A DNA stretch of 49,155 nt from a virus: positions 1 to 49,155 of the IMG/VR virus record IMGVR_UViG_3300044712_000383, one strand, 5' to 3'. Of this stretch, positions 5,938 to 15,494 are shown piece by piece. Within the stretch, counting starts at the first letter, position 1; the number at the start of each line of letters is the position of its first letter. A model generated the notes under the pieces. The model ran no database searches. It had not been told where the DNA came from and saw nothing but the letters and a program-made list of their open reading frames with translations. The translations under genes were made by a program, and so were the position numbers.

Positions 5938-8424
5938 TTACCCCCAGAGAGTGACGATATTCCTGCCGGTTGCGAAATCCCGGTCCAGGCCGATGACCCG
6001 GAACGATTTCCCGGCGTCATAGCCGAACCGCGCCACCGTGACCGATACCAGGTCAAAGAGATCCGCCTGCACGGTGCGCGGGAGCCGGACTTGCAGGAAG
6101 TCGCGGCGGGTGCCGAAAAGAGTTTGCAGCCGCGTGGCTTCCGTGGCCGCTTCCGTGCCGTCCAGTATCAGCGTGTCAACGGTGATTTCAGGAGACAGCA
6201 GATGTGTGGTTTTCACGCTCGCGGTTTCTGCCGCTTCGGACCTGTACTCTTTCGCCAGCCAGTTTTTGACCGTCTGTGAAACGTAGCCAGCAACTGCGCT
6301 TTCCACCTGGACTGTCCAGTTTTTGTCATAGTTTACGATAACCTTCCAGGCCGGGATGCCTTTGTCGGCGTCGTTACTGGCGATACGGACAAAGGACAGC
6401 ATCTCTGCGACGGTCAGTGACAGATCCGGAGTCCCGCTTGGTGCCTCAAGACGGGCAATGTGAAATTTCCCGAGCGAATCGAATCCCCACCATGCACCCA
6501 CCGACCCCGCCAGCGCATCGAGGGCCGCAATCACGGTTGTCTCGTCTGCAGCGTAATAGCCCACCTCGGCATCGTTGGCAGCGTCCAGGGCCGTGATATC
6601 CGCTGCCGTGATGTCGCCGGAAACAATCCCGCCGCGGGCCTCCGCGAGTCGGTGGACAATCTGCGCCACAGTTCTGTCGGACGCCGCAGCGCCTTCCTGA
6701 GCGTCGCAGGTGACGGTGCCGGAAGGCGTGGAACCCAACCTAAACATGCCGCCTCCAGGCCAGACGCGGAACATTCCCGGATCCGGCTCGTTGGTTTCCA
6801 TGTCGGTCTGGTCGGTGTAATCGGCAAGGGCAGTCCCGGACGTGTCGAATGCTGTCCAGTTATTTCCGTAGACAGAGTAAACGGAGGTGTTGCCGCTGGG
6901 GAGGATGCAGAATCGTTTCTGGCAGTTTGAATTCGCGTTCGTCGCCACGATGCGGCCAGTGCTGGGGTTCAATACTTGGATGAATGGCGTTGTGCCGCTG
7001 GTGCCGGACACCCACAACAGCCCATCTTTATCAATGGCGATTGCCTGACTTTTGACCACGGAAAAGAGCGACGGCGCAAAGTTTTTCTGGTCGCAGTCGA
7101 AAACGAGGATACTGTTTGACAGCACTGCGAGATAGAAAAGCCCGCTTGCAGAGTCGTAATGCCCGCCGTACGGCCAGTACGCCTGGTCGTGCATGATGAT
7201 GCTGTCCGTCACCGTGTTGTCGCTGATTTGGATGATTTTGAGCAGTTTGTCGGCGGTCGTTGAGGTCGTGCCGATGGCCGCGTAGAGGAGTTCACGATCC
7301 GGGTCGTAGCGCAAAACTGCATAGGCTGTGTCAGCCATGCCCAGGTCGATGCCGGTGCCGAGCGTTTCAGCGGTGACATCCCACGGGTAAACGTATCCGG
7401 TGGTGGTCAGGATGTAGAGGGTGTCATTGTCGGGGCAATACTCTATCGAGATCGGCGTGCCGAGCGTGCCGGTCAGCCCGACGTTCACGTCACCGATTTT
7501 CGCATCTGTCACGGAGTCGATTTTCGTGAGGGTGACATAGTTCCCGGTCTGCCAGCCGACGATATAAAAATAGTTGTTTCCGGAGCAGAAACAGACATCA
7601 CGCGCCACTTTGCTGGTCGGGATGGAGAATTTTGCCAGTTCAGTATTGTCCGATGTCCTGAGCAGGCTGATGATGTTCGACGCGCCGACGTTCGCCACGC
7701 CACAACATTTTCCGTTGCCGTACACCGAGTAGGTCATGCCCGTAGCGCCAGCGATGGTAGCGGAGACGGAATACAGCCCGGAAACAGCACGCATCAGCTC
7801 CACGCCGTTATCGCGCACGGCGGTGATATCGTCCACTGCGCCGTCATTCACTTGCCAGATCTGGCGGGAGGTGTTTACGCACACCGGGGAAATATTCTTC
7901 GCCCTGCCGTACAGTACCGGCTTCGGGCGGTCCTTGATATCCTCCACGCCTTCCACGCCCGCAGGGAGGGTATTGTTGCCCGCAAACTTGGTAGTTTGAA
8001 GCGGCTTGTCCAGTTCCATCTGCCGGTCACGGAGGCGGAGAGTGATCTTGTTTTCGCTCCATTCCGGCTGCTCGACCGTGCCGGTGAAAAGGACGGTGAA
8101 GGTGCTGTATAACGCGCCCTGCTCACCCTCACGGATAGTACAGGTCCTCCCGTCGAAGCCGTACCCTGCCAGCGCGTCAAGCCCTCCGTCGGTATTGCTC
8201 AGGATGATGGCGCCATACCCTACCTGCGACGCCCCGCCGGTCTTACCCGAGGAAAACAGACTCCGGGTAAAATTGCCGGGGTTGCTCACGCGGGGAAGGT
8301 AGGTGGCGTTCGCGGGGGTCTCAGCCGGTCCGGTAACGTGACCCGTCCCACTGCAATAGCGGAGAGTGACTACAGCGGATGTGCCAGGGTCGTATGCTGC
8401 TATTTCGATGAGCTGGATAATCAC
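5938..8424 (-). CDS. Large tail-tip protein with inserted beta-propeller
   Basis: An 828-residue protein directly after the tape measure. The N-terminal 200 residues resemble a tail hub/baseplate domain (FTGTVEQPEWSENKITLRLRDRQMELDKPLQTTKF, then a segment ending KPVLYGRAKNISPV). Residues about 215-545 hold repeated strands of beta-propeller type (SIEYCPDNDTLYILT, VLRYDPDRELLYAAIG, AIAIDKDGLLWVSG). The C-terminal 270 residues return to a hub-like domain ending in VTVARFGYDAGKSFRVIGLDRDF. It starts at a GTG overlapping the previous stop (GTGA). The propeller is the best candidate for cell-surface binding in phage A, which has no separate fibre gene. Confidence 0.7.
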   Translation of the reverse strand: MIIQLIEIAAYDPGTSAVVTLRYCSGTGHVTGPAETPANATYLPRVSNPGNFTRSLFSSGKTGGASQVGYGAIILSNTDGGLDALAGYGFDGRTCTIREGEQGALYSTFTVLFTGTVEQPEWSENKITLRLRDRQMELDKPLQTTKFAGNNTLPAGVEGVEDIKDRPKPVLYGRAKNISPVCVNTSRQIWQVNDGAVDDITAVRDNGVELMRAVSGLYSVSATIAGATGMTYSVYGNGKCCGVANVGASNIISLLRTSDNTELAKFSIPTSKVARDVCFCSGNNYFYIVGWQTGNYVTLTKIDSVTDAKIGDVNVGLTGTLGTPISIEYCPDNDTLYILTTTGYVYPWDVTAETLGTGIDLGMADTAYAVLRYDPDRELLYAAIGTTSTTADKLLKIIQISDNTVTDSIIMHDQAYWPYGGHYDSASGLFYLAVLSNSILVFDCDQKNFAPSLFSVVKSQAIAIDKDGLLWVSGTSGTTPFIQVLNPSTGRIVATNANSNCQKRFCILPSGNTSVYSVYGNNWTAFDTSGTALADYTDQTDMETNEPDPGMFRVWPGGGMFRLGSTPSGTVTCDAQEGAAASDRTVAQIVHRLAEARGGIVSGDITAADITALDAANDAEVGYYAADETTVIAALDALAGSVGAWWGFDSLGKFHIARLEAPSGTPDLSLTVAEMLSFVRIASNDADKGIPAWKVIVNYDKNWTVQVESAVAGYVSQTVKNWLAKEYRSEAAETASVKTTHLLSPEITVDTLILDGTEAATEATRLQTLFGTRRDFLQVRLPRTVQADLFDLVSVTVARFGYDAGKSFRVIGLDRDFATGRNIVTLWG

Positions 8425-11400
8425 GCCGCCGCCTTCTGGATCAGCACGCTTTCAATCGTTTCAAGACTCCCGCCGGACTGACTAAGAAGAGCGATCATCT
8501 GCTTGAAACCCTCCATCAGCGCCTGAGTCTGTGCCACATTCTCCTTGAGCTGTTCCGCTCGATCCTTCTTCTGCTCCTCGTCGGATTTCGTCATCTTGTC
8601 GATGATCTGCTGCTGAAGGTCTGCCTGGCGCTGGGCGTAGTTCACCTGGGAGGTGGCCTTGCCTTCAGCGGATTGCAGCATCCCCATGACGGTATCGTAT
8701 TCGACCGCATAGCCGGGGGAGGAGGCGTAATACTGCTGCGCAAGTTGCAGATAGGAGTTCACCGCAGTCGACAGCCCCTGTAGCGATTCCTGGTCGCCCC
8801 TCATCCCGTTGCCGTACATGCCCCACAACTGCGTTTTCGATTCACGGAGCCGGTCTTCCAGGGAGCCGGAAGAAAGGTTTCCGGTCATAAGCGCCAGCCG
8901 GGATTTCTTCAGGCTGTCGGCAATGGTTTCGTATGTCTGAGCCGACTTCTGCCATTCGGCAAGGGTTGTTCTCGCCCCTTCCACCAGCACATTGTTCAGG
9001 CTGTTCAGGGCGGCGCTGTAGCTGTCCGTTGCGGTCAGGTACTTGTCGTTGATGCTCTTCACCAGTTCGTCGTAGGTGATCTTTTCAAGGAGCGTCACAT
9101 CGAGGCCCTGCTCCCGCGCCGCCTTGATGTCGTTCTCTGCCGAGATGACCGCATCGAGCAGATCGGCCATTGAGTTGTTGCCGCCGAGGCGTAGCGCCCG
9201 GACCGCCAGGCTGTCATTCAGTTGTTCCTGAGCGATTGCCAGTTCTGCCGCCTTTGCCGCCAGGTCTTCCATCTGCGTCTGTACGGTGTCGAAGGCCGGG
9301 GCGATATCCATCAGTGCCGCGAACAGCGCCCTCCCGTTTTCGGTGGTGAGGTCCAGGCCATTGACCAGGCCGACGAACTCCTGCCGGGTAGTGGGGATTG
9401 ACCAACCTAAGCTGTTGATGGAGGCGTTCATCTCGTTGAAGGCTACGGACACTTGACGTTGCGCCTGCTCCGCCTTCATTGCCGCCTGTTCATCCTCGGT
9501 GAACATGGTTTCAAAATAGCCGGTGATTTTATCGGTGAAGTCCTCGCTGCCGCCCATCAACTCTTGGAGTTGGTACGCTGCATTTGCGCCGGCCAGAGTG
9601 GATGTAATGAGATCCGCGCCGATGAGTTCCAGGCTTTCGTTGACACTCTGGAGCGCAGTTGATAGACGCACAATGGCATCAAATGCGCTCTCGCCGTAGT
9701 AGGTGAATTCCTTCAGGCCGTCGGTGGTCTGTGCGAGCTGGTCGGCAACTTTCGTCAGCCATTCTTCAAATTGCTTCTGGATCTTCGTTGCCTGATTGGT
9801 GTCCGTCCTGATTTTGCCGGTCGGGATAGATACTGAATCCATATCCGCAGTCGTGCCCGTGACCACGGCGGCGCGGATGATTGTGCTTTGAATCTGCTGA
9901 ATGTACCCCTCGATGGTGCTTTGCAGTCCTTGCCCTACGCCCCCTCCGCCCCCCTGCGTCGTTTGCCGCGTTATGTCGAGGCCGGACGTACCGCCAGTGA
10001 TACGCAAGCCCGTAGACCCGGAACGTGACGACATGAGAGAGCTGCCGAGTAGTTTAGACTGATCGGATTCAAAGAGCCCTGCAATCGAGGTCATGCCGTC
10101 GGCTACCTTGCCGAGTGCCAGGGACGCGGAATTTGCAGAATTTGCAAGTTGCTGCATGGCTTCAGCGGTCGCTTGATCTTGTATCGACAGCGTAGGCCCA
10201 CCGATGGAACCGCCCACAGAGCCGCCCATCCCTGCCGAGCCGCCGGAGAATCCGGGGACAACTGTTTCCACCGAGCCGCCGCCGCCGAATGACGTAGACG
10301 CGATCTTGGCGATCTGGATGACGCCGGTAGCTGCTGCCGATGCCGCCGCGACAATGGCGAGCGGGTAGGGCTGCACCGTTGCCAGGGCATTCATTACTGC
10401 CGCCGCCGTGCTCATCACCGCCGCCGCGATGTTGAAGGCTTTGGCGGATTCAAAACCCTTGCGGCTGCTCTGATCCTGAGTGTCTGCCAGGGCCACGAAC
10501 AGCCCCGCCGCTATGCCTGTGTAGTTGGACACCAGGGACAACTTTGAATTGGTTTCGTCTTCAGATATCTGTTTTGTTTTCTGAGCCCGTGCCGCGTCGA
10601 GTTTGTCTTGTTTCGCAATCAACTCTTTGTAAATGTCTGTCCGTTCTTTTCCGGCGTCCTTCAGGATCTTCAGGTTCTCTTCAATCTTCTTCTGCTCGTC
10701 ATCGTAAAACTTGATCATCGTTGCGCGTTGCTGTTCATACGGATCTTCTATCAGGCTGATGTCAAGTTCCTGATTCGCGGCTTGGACCTCCGCGAGTTTG
10801 AAGAAGGCGTTCGTGTAGGCATCAATAGCCGCCGCCCCATCTTCCCCGAAGGCGCGGTTGATGTCATAGATGCCGTCCGCGAATTCCCTTTCTTTCTTCA
10901 CCGCCGGATCCAGCGCCGTCACCATTTCACGCACAGATCGATTCCAGTCCTCGATCTCCTGCTGCGCTTGCACGAGGTTCGCGGCTTCCTGTTCCGCGTC
11001 TGCGATGCCCTTGAATTCCTTGCTGGTGGCGTCAACCTGACGCTGCACCTCGATAGCCTTCAAGTGCTCCTCGCGAAGTCTCTGCAAGATCACGATATCC
11101 GCGCCTTTCTTGTGCATCAGGTCGGTGTACTTGTTGTCGATGTCGGAGATCTTCTTGGCGTATTCGTCGAGGCCGGGGACGAGGGCATCAACCTCTTTGC
11201 GTAGGTCGGCGTAGGTCTTGCGCCATTGTTCGGCGCTGTCCACCCCTCCACCGCCCTTCCCTGCTGGCGTGACGCCCTTGTTCTGAGACTGCCGGAGGAT
11301 TTCAGCCGGGGTGTAGCCGGTGGACGCTGGCCTGTTGTACCTGTTTTCGATTTCCAGGAACTGCTGATAGCCTGCGGTTTCAGCGTTCGACGCCGCTTGC

Positions 11401-12368
11401 TTGTACTGCGCCCGCCCCGATTTCGTCATCAGCCCGAACCATCCGACTTCTTCTGCTGCTGAAATCTTGTCCATGGTCACGGCATAAGACACGGCGAGTT
11501 GCTGAAACGCCTTGATTGCGTCCCGCACCATCTCAATTACCGGCATGAGGGACGAGAGAATATCGGACATGGCGGGCATGAGGGCCGATCCGACCGCCGC
11601 TTTCGACTCAAACAAGGCATTGTTGAACCGGTTGATTTCGGCCTGTGCGGATCTTGCGCCTTCGACCGCCGCCTTGCCGTAAGTCTTGTCCAGTTCAGCG
11701 GCGAGTTTCGGGAGGAGTTCATCGGCCATGACCTTTCCTGCCGCAAGATTCTTGTCCAGTTCTGCCGTGCTGACGCCCATAGCGTCGGCGGCCATTTTGA
11801 AAGCGCCGGGCAGACGCTCCCCGAGTTGCCCCCGGAGTTCTTCCATCTGCACCTTGCCTTTCGATATCATCTGCTCAAGGGCCTTGAAAATGCCCGCCGT
11901 TTCGTCAGCACGCAGTCCGAGCGCGGTAGATGCGCCGGCCACAGACTCAAACACTCTGCGGCCTTTTTCGCCCTCCATGGTAGTACCACGGATCGCGGCC
12001 ATGAATTTGCCGTAGCTCTCCGTGGTGGATGCGAGATCCAGCCCGAATTTCTTCGTCATCTCTCGGGCATATTCCATTTCGCGCCCGCCCAGGTTCGCAT
12101 TGCCCGCCGCCGCGTTGAGGAGCCGCCCGAGGCGTTCAACTTGGAGCTGTGCGTCGATGCAGGATTTGATGAATGCTGCAAGGCCCATAGCCGCGAGGGA
12201 AGCCGCCGCCGCTATCATGTAGCGAGTTGCACCCGCGAAGGACGAACCGAGCTTATCGGTTGCCCGTTCAGCCTTCTCGCTATTGCTGGCTAGGCTACTC
12301 ATCTGCGCGTTGGCCTGCTGCACACCTTCGGTTTTCACCTGGATCGCGAGCGTAGCAATATCAACCAT
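8421..12368 (-). CDS. Tail tape measure protein
   Basis: A 1315-residue protein that sets tail length and threads through the tube. The N-terminal 250 residues fit the tape-measure domain (GLRADETAGIFKALEQMISKGKVQMEELRGQLGERLPGA). Two hydrophobic stretches occur near residues 50-70 and 670-710, and long alpha-helical regions lie between. AAGGA precedes the ATG by seven bases. It lies directly after the frameshifted chaperone frame, as in lambda-like phages. The length predicts a tail of roughly 190-200 nm at about 1.5 angstroms per residue. Confidence 0.93.
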   Translation of the reverse strand: MVDIATLAIQVKTEGVQQANAQMSSLASNSEKAERATDKLGSSFAGATRYMIAAAASLAAMGLAAFIKSCIDAQLQVERLGRLLNAAAGNANLGGREMEYAREMTKKFGLDLASTTESYGKFMAAIRGTTMEGEKGRRVFESVAGASTALGLRADETAGIFKALEQMISKGKVQMEELRGQLGERLPGAFKMAADAMGVSTAELDKNLAAGKVMADELLPKLAAELDKTYGKAAVEGARSAQAEINRFNNALFESKAAVGSALMPAMSDILSSLMPVIEMVRDAIKAFQQLAVSYAVTMDKISAAEEVGWFGLMTKSGRAQYKQAASNAETAGYQQFLEIENRYNRPASTGYTPAEILRQSQNKGVTPAGKGGGGVDSAEQWRKTYADLRKEVDALVPGLDEYAKKISDIDNKYTDLMHKKGADIVILQRLREEHLKAIEVQRQVDATSKEFKGIADAEQEAANLVQAQQEIEDWNRSVREMVTALDPAVKKEREFADGIYDINRAFGEDGAAAIDAYTNAFFKLAEVQAANQELDISLIEDPYEQQRATMIKFYDDEQKKIEENLKILKDAGKERTDIYKELIAKQDKLDAARAQKTKQISEDETNSKLSLVSNYTGIAAGLFVALADTQDQSSRKGFESAKAFNIAAAVMSTAAAVMNALATVQPYPLAIVAAASAAATGVIQIAKIASTSFGGGGSVETVVPGFSGGSAGMGGSVGGSIGGPTLSIQDQATAEAMQQLANSANSASLALGKVADGMTSIAGLFESDQSKLLGSSLMSSRSGSTGLRITGGTSGLDITRQTTQGGGGGVGQGLQSTIEGYIQQIQSTIIRAAVVTGTTADMDSVSIPTGKIRTDTNQATKIQKQFEEWLTKVADQLAQTTDGLKEFTYYGESAFDAIVRLSTALQSVNESLELIGADLITSTLAGANAAYQLQELMGGSEDFTDKITGYFETMFTEDEQAAMKAEQAQRQVSVAFNEMNASINSLGWSIPTTRQEFVGLVNGLDLTTENGRALFAALMDIAPAFDTVQTQMEDLAAKAAELAIAQEQLNDSLAVRALRLGGNNSMADLLDAVISAENDIKAAREQGLDVTLLEKITYDELVKSINDKYLTATDSYSAALNSLNNVLVEGARTTLAEWQKSAQTYETIADSLKKSRLALMTGNLSSGSLEDRLRESKTQLWGMYGNGMRGDQESLQGLSTAVNSYLQLAQQYYASSPGYAVEYDTVMGMLQSAEGKATSQVNYAQRQADLQQQIIDKMTKSDEEQKKDRAEQLKENVAQTQALMEGFKQMIALLSQSGGSLETIESVLIQKAAA

Positions 12369-12370
12369 TT

Positions 12371-12745
12371 TCAATCCTTCGCCGTCGGTGGCGTCATCTC
12401 AATTCGGAATACATCGTCAATGCCCGTCAGGGCGTCCATTTCCCACTGCTTCAGCGTGATGCCCTTCAGACGCGCCCAGGCGTCAATGTCCGGCCAGGTG
12501 ATAGGATTCATAGCCATGCCGCATGTGCGCCGGCCACTGAGTTCAAAAAACCACCCCCAGACGTGCCGAGCACATTCCGGGAGTTCCGGGAGGCCCTGCA
12601 ATTCCGGCGGGGTGAAGCCGGATATCCGCTCTACTTCCTCAAGTTGTGCCCGAAGGGATTTACTTGCTCCCTTCGGGATCTTGTCTATTTTAAAATGGCT
12701 CTCCGCGTAGGTGATTATTTCTGCGACGAGCCCTTGATAAAATTT
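12371..12745 (-). CDS. Tail assembly chaperone, -1 frameshift extension
   Basis: This frame has no start codon before position 12601 and stays open from the slippery site to its stop, so it is best read as the T part of a G-T fusion. About 124 residues would be added after the shift, including ERISGFTPPELQGLPELPECARHVWGWFFEL and ITWPDIDAWARL. A stand-alone gene beginning at the TTG (12601) lacks a ribosome site. The fusion protein would recruit the tape measure and tail tube proteins during tail assembly. Confidence 0.75.
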   Translation of the reverse strand, partial: KFYQGLVAEIITYAESHFKIDKIPKGASKSLRAQLEEVERISGFTPPELQGLPELPECARHVWGWFFELSGRRTCGMAMNPITWPDIDAWARLKGITLKQWEMDALTGIDDVFRIEMTPPTAKD

Positions 12746-13116
12746 GCCCTGTCCATCAGTCCCGTCACGACCTGCTCATAAATCCACGGGAAGCGGTTGA
12801 AAATGTCCTCTGGATCGGTAAGGGGCGCACCCTTGTACGCCAGCCCGTCGATGGACTTGACACAGGCGATGACTTTTCGCTTGTCGAGTTCTTCCCGCTG
12901 CTCCGGGGGCATGAACTTGCCACGGTTGCGCCTGGAATATTCCGTATACCTCGCCTCCGCTTTGCGGCTCTCTGACCTGTATATTTCGGAGTCCTGACCG
13001 TATACCGTGGCGGTGGCTCCTATTTCGTCACCCGTGGAGGGGTGGACTATCTGGATTACTGCGGTGTCTTCCTGGTCGAGTGCTGCGAGGTCGAATCCTT
13101 TTACTTCCTTGCTCAT
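12715..13116 (-). CDS. Tail assembly chaperone, G-like protein
   Basis: A 133-residue protein at the usual place between tail tube and tape measure. It begins MSKEVKGFDLAALDQ and has an acidic/basic mid-region typical of such chaperones. It ends shortly after a slippery heptamer that would give a longer fusion product. Ribosome site AAAGGAT precedes ATG. Confidence 0.75.
   Translation of the reverse strand: MSKEVKGFDLAALDQEDTAVIQIVHPSTGDEIGATATVYGQDSEIYRSESRKAEARYTEYSRRNRGKFMPPEQREELDKRKVIACVKSIDGLAYKGAPLTDPEDIFNRFPWIYEQVVTGLMDRANFIKGSSQK
12739..12745 (-). promoter_or_regulatory. Programmed -1 frameshift site A AAT TTT
   Basis: On the minus strand the heptamer AAATTTT falls as A AAT TTT in the chaperone frame, matching X XXY YYZ. 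The -1 frame after it is open to the stop at 12371 and has no usable start nearby. This is the arrangement known from lambda G/GT and many other long-tailed phages. Confidence 0.75.
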
Positions 13117-13221
13117 TGCGTAAATCCTTTCTGTTGAGGGTTGAAAGAAGGGGGGCGGCAGGGCCGGAGTTAACCGACCCTTGCGGGGGAGGAGAGAACC
13201 GTTTAACCGCCCAACTGCATG

Positions 13222-14376
13222 TTAGGGTGTCCTGGTGATTTTCAGAGTGCCGTCAGTGACGGTGTAGGTCGCTGCGAATGCCATTGACTCAGTGCGTGCC
13301 AGTTCCGCGTCATCACGGGTGTTGCTGGTGAATTTGACCGTTCCCATATCGAGAGTGTAGGCTTTCGTTGCTGCCACACTGCCGAGGACCAGGGAAAGGC
13401 TGGTGCCGGTGCCGTTCGTGAACTTCTTTCGGAGTGCCTGGTCGATGTAGTACACGGTCAGGTTGCCGGAGACCTTCAGCGTGCCGACAGATACGGACTG
13501 CGCCGAGTCGGACCCGCACGCGAAATTCGGCTCTGCTGCCTGTTCGACTTTGAGATCCCATCCCGTGACGTGGGCTATCGTCGTGCCGCCTTCGGAAATA
13601 GTGCCGGTGAACGAGTCAAAGGGCGCCTGTGTGGATGCCGCCGTCAGAGTGCCCGCCCTGGTTCCCTGATTGAGCACGATCCCGGCGGTGGCGACCTTGG
13701 TGACGATGCCGGTTGCCGTGGTGAACGTCATCACGGTTTCGGTCAGGGTGGTGATGATCCATGGAGTCGTGTTGTTGTTCCCCGCGTCGGTGTTGCCGGA
13801 ACCGCACACCGCATCGCCGACCGCCCACCCGTCAGTCGTGATGAATCCGGAACTTGAGCGGGTGATGGTCTTTCCGCTGGAATCGTAAGCGAGGTTGACG
13901 CCCTTCGTCTGCGGCCCGTGGATGTTGCGGAAAAGGAAGTCAAGCGAGCCTTCGGCAATGGCGTTGACCTTCTGCGAGATACTGAGGCCGGTGAACTGCA
14001 CGCCCAGTATCTGCTCAACGATTCCGATGTCAGACGCGGTTTCCTCGAAAGTGAACGTCCGTTTGACGTTCCCGATCTTCAGCACGTTGGTTCCCCATGT
14101 GCCGCCCATTACGGCCTCAAGCAGGTCATCGAAAGAGCCGTAGGACCATTCAACCGGGATGGAGCCGGAACCGCTCTTGTTGCCGTAGCTCATGGCCGAT
14201 TCCATGCGGTCAGATCTGCGCTCCTTGCTCATGAACGTGTCGCGTTTGAGGTCGAATTTTACGCCGACCTTGGAGCGGAGGGTCTGGTAGGTTCCTGCCG
14301 CCGGTGCCGACCCTGCCGTGGTTTCGGCCTGGTATGCGTGCAGGGTTTTGCTGCCGTCTGTCGTTATGAGTGCCAT
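13222..14376 (-). CDS. Major tail tube protein
   Basis: A 384-residue beta-rich protein, placed after the terminator gene and before the chaperone. N-terminal SKVGVKFDLKRDTFMSKERRSD and repeated beta strands fit a phage tail tube with an internal Ig-like insertion (about residues 165-260). GGAGC precedes ATG. About 100 bases after it (13117-13221) hold no gene; I see only the next gene's ribosome site there. Confidence 0.75.
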   Translation of the reverse strand: MALITTDGSKTLHAYQAETTAGSAPAAGTYQTLRSKVGVKFDLKRDTFMSKERRSDRMESAMSYGNKSGSGSIPVEWSYGSFDDLLEAVMGGTWGTNVLKIGNVKRTFTFEETASDIGIVEQILGVQFTGLSISQKVNAIAEGSLDFLFRNIHGPQTKGVNLAYDSSGKTITRSSSGFITTDGWAVGDAVCGSGNTDAGNNNTTPWIITTLTETVMTFTTATGIVTKVATAGIVLNQGTRAGTLTAASTQAPFDSFTGTISEGGTTIAHVTGWDLKVEQAAEPNFACGSDSAQSVSVGTLKVSGNLTVYYIDQALRKKFTNGTGTSLSLVLGSVAATKAYTLDMGTVKFTSNTRDDAELARTESMAFAATYTVTDGTLKITRTP

Positions 14377-14394
14377 ATTTGCTCCTGTTCTGCG

Positions 14395-14805
14395 TTAATT
14401 GGCTGCGAGTAGCCGGTATCGAATCGTAATCGGTATGTGGATCCAGTCCGTATCCTGTAGTATCGGGCCGGAGTATGCTTTCTGAATCTGAACCGTGATG
14501 TCTGAGTAGGTCATCAGCGTGCCGCGTTTGAAGAAATCCACCAGGTTATCGCGGAGGGTGTTGATTGCCGACACGCCGTTCCCTGCTGGCGCGTAAATGC
14601 TGATCTGGTAAATTCCGCTGTGTCGGTTCTGCCCGGCCTCGCCCAATTCAGCCTGGAACGGTTCGCCAGGAAGCAGGGATGGCTTTAAGTAGGTCACGAC
14701 TCCCGGCGTAAAGCTGATATTTTCCCAGGCCACCGAGGGCAGGGAAGGGAACGTTTGCAGCCGGGTTACGAAGGCTGCGCGGATTTTGGTTTCTGGTGCT
14801 GCCAT
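14395..14805 (-). CDS. Tail terminator / completion protein (DUF4128-like)
   Basis: A 136-residue protein with AFVTRLQTFPSLPSVAWEN, PFQAELGEAGQNRHSGIYQISIYAPAGNG and TDWIHIPITIRYR, a pattern I associate with the DUF4128 tail-terminator family. It lies between the HK97 gp10-like protein and the tail tube, as expected. The protein caps the tube at the head-proximal end. Confidence 0.75.
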   Translation of the reverse strand: MAAPETKIRAAFVTRLQTFPSLPSVAWENISFTPGVVTYLKPSLLPGEPFQAELGEAGQNRHSGIYQISIYAPAGNGVSAINTLRDNLVDFFKRGTLMTYSDITVQIQKAYSGPILQDTDWIHIPITIRYRLLAAN

Positions 14806-15185
14806 TACCGGCCCCCGTAATGTGCTGAAATATCGGATACCGTAAGTCGGACCATACCGCCCGGTGCCTGCTGGCTATGCCCATACTCAAGCGCCCCGAT
14901 GTAGGGCAGGTTATTACAAAGGAAGATCGACCCGGTACAGTTCCAATCGAAAACACTTTTCTGCGCTGTCGCAATGGCCCCGCTGCCGCTCTTGTCCGTA
15001 TTATCTGAGGTCGCGGTACTCGCTGAACCGATAGACGGAGACCAGTTAGCCCTTGCCCTGCCGGTATCCACCGGAGTTCTCAGCACCACGCCCCGGAAAG
15101 CCTCCATGGTAATTTTCCGGATGACCGTCTTTAACTGTTTTTCGGTCTTGATCTGGAAGCGTGAGAGGTCTGCGGCGAAGGACAT
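14805..15185 (-). CDS. HK97 gp10-like head-tail / tail completion protein
   Basis: A 126-residue protein. TPVDTGRARANW near residues 36-48 and NNLPYIGALEYGHSQQAPGGMVR near the C-terminus are the signature segments of the HK97 gp10 family. Its ends touch both neighbouring genes by one base. Confidence 0.85.
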   Translation of the reverse strand: MSFAADLSRFQIKTEKQLKTVIRKITMEAFRGVVLRTPVDTGRARANWSPSIGSASTATSDNTDKSGSGAIATAQKSVFDWNCTGSIFLCNNLPYIGALEYGHSQQAPGGMVRLTVSDISAHYGGR

Positions 15186-15487
15186 TATTCGTACTCCATG
15201 GTGGTCAAGGCTTGATGGAGAAGTGAAGCCAACATATCAACCTTGTCTTCATTGCCCCGGTCATCCGCATAGCCGCCCTTGTCGAATAGGTGGTGAAGTA
15301 GTTCGTGGCAAAAGGTTTGTTCAATCTGTTCTACCGGGCAGGAGCAACCCTCAGTAGTAGATTGCAGGGTGATCCGGTTGTTGCGGTAATCTGCCAAACC
15401 GACATAATTTTGATCGTGCCAGAGGTTGGGGTCTTCTTTGACCTCAATCGTTTGGCCGAACAGCTTGAAACGCTTTGGAATCTGCAT
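15185..15487 (-). CDS. Small zincin-like phage protein (HELLH)
   Basis: A 100-residue protein with a zinc-peptidase motif FCHELLHHLF (HEXXH near residues 60-64) and a later acidic helix (NEDKVDMLASLLHQ) that could give the third ligand. Similar tiny metallopeptidase-like proteins occur in other phages, but I know of no proven role. The start used has GAGGG seven bases before; the longer frame upstream overlaps the previous small gene. It lies between head-tail connector genes. Confidence 0.65.
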   Translation of the reverse strand: MQIPKRFKLFGQTIEVKEDPNLWHDQNYVGLADYRNNRITLQSTTEGCSCPVEQIEQTFCHELLHHLFDKGGYADDRGNEDKVDMLASLLHQALTTMEYE

Positions 15488-15494
15488 TATTCCC

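Noticed and set aside
11499-12293. 264-residue plus-strand frame inside the tape measure gene
   Set aside because: Antisense to a certain gene and without ribosome site.
12371-12601. Independent gene starting at TTG 12601
   Set aside because: No ribosome site, and the frame is open back to the slippery heptamer, so a frameshift product is the better reading.
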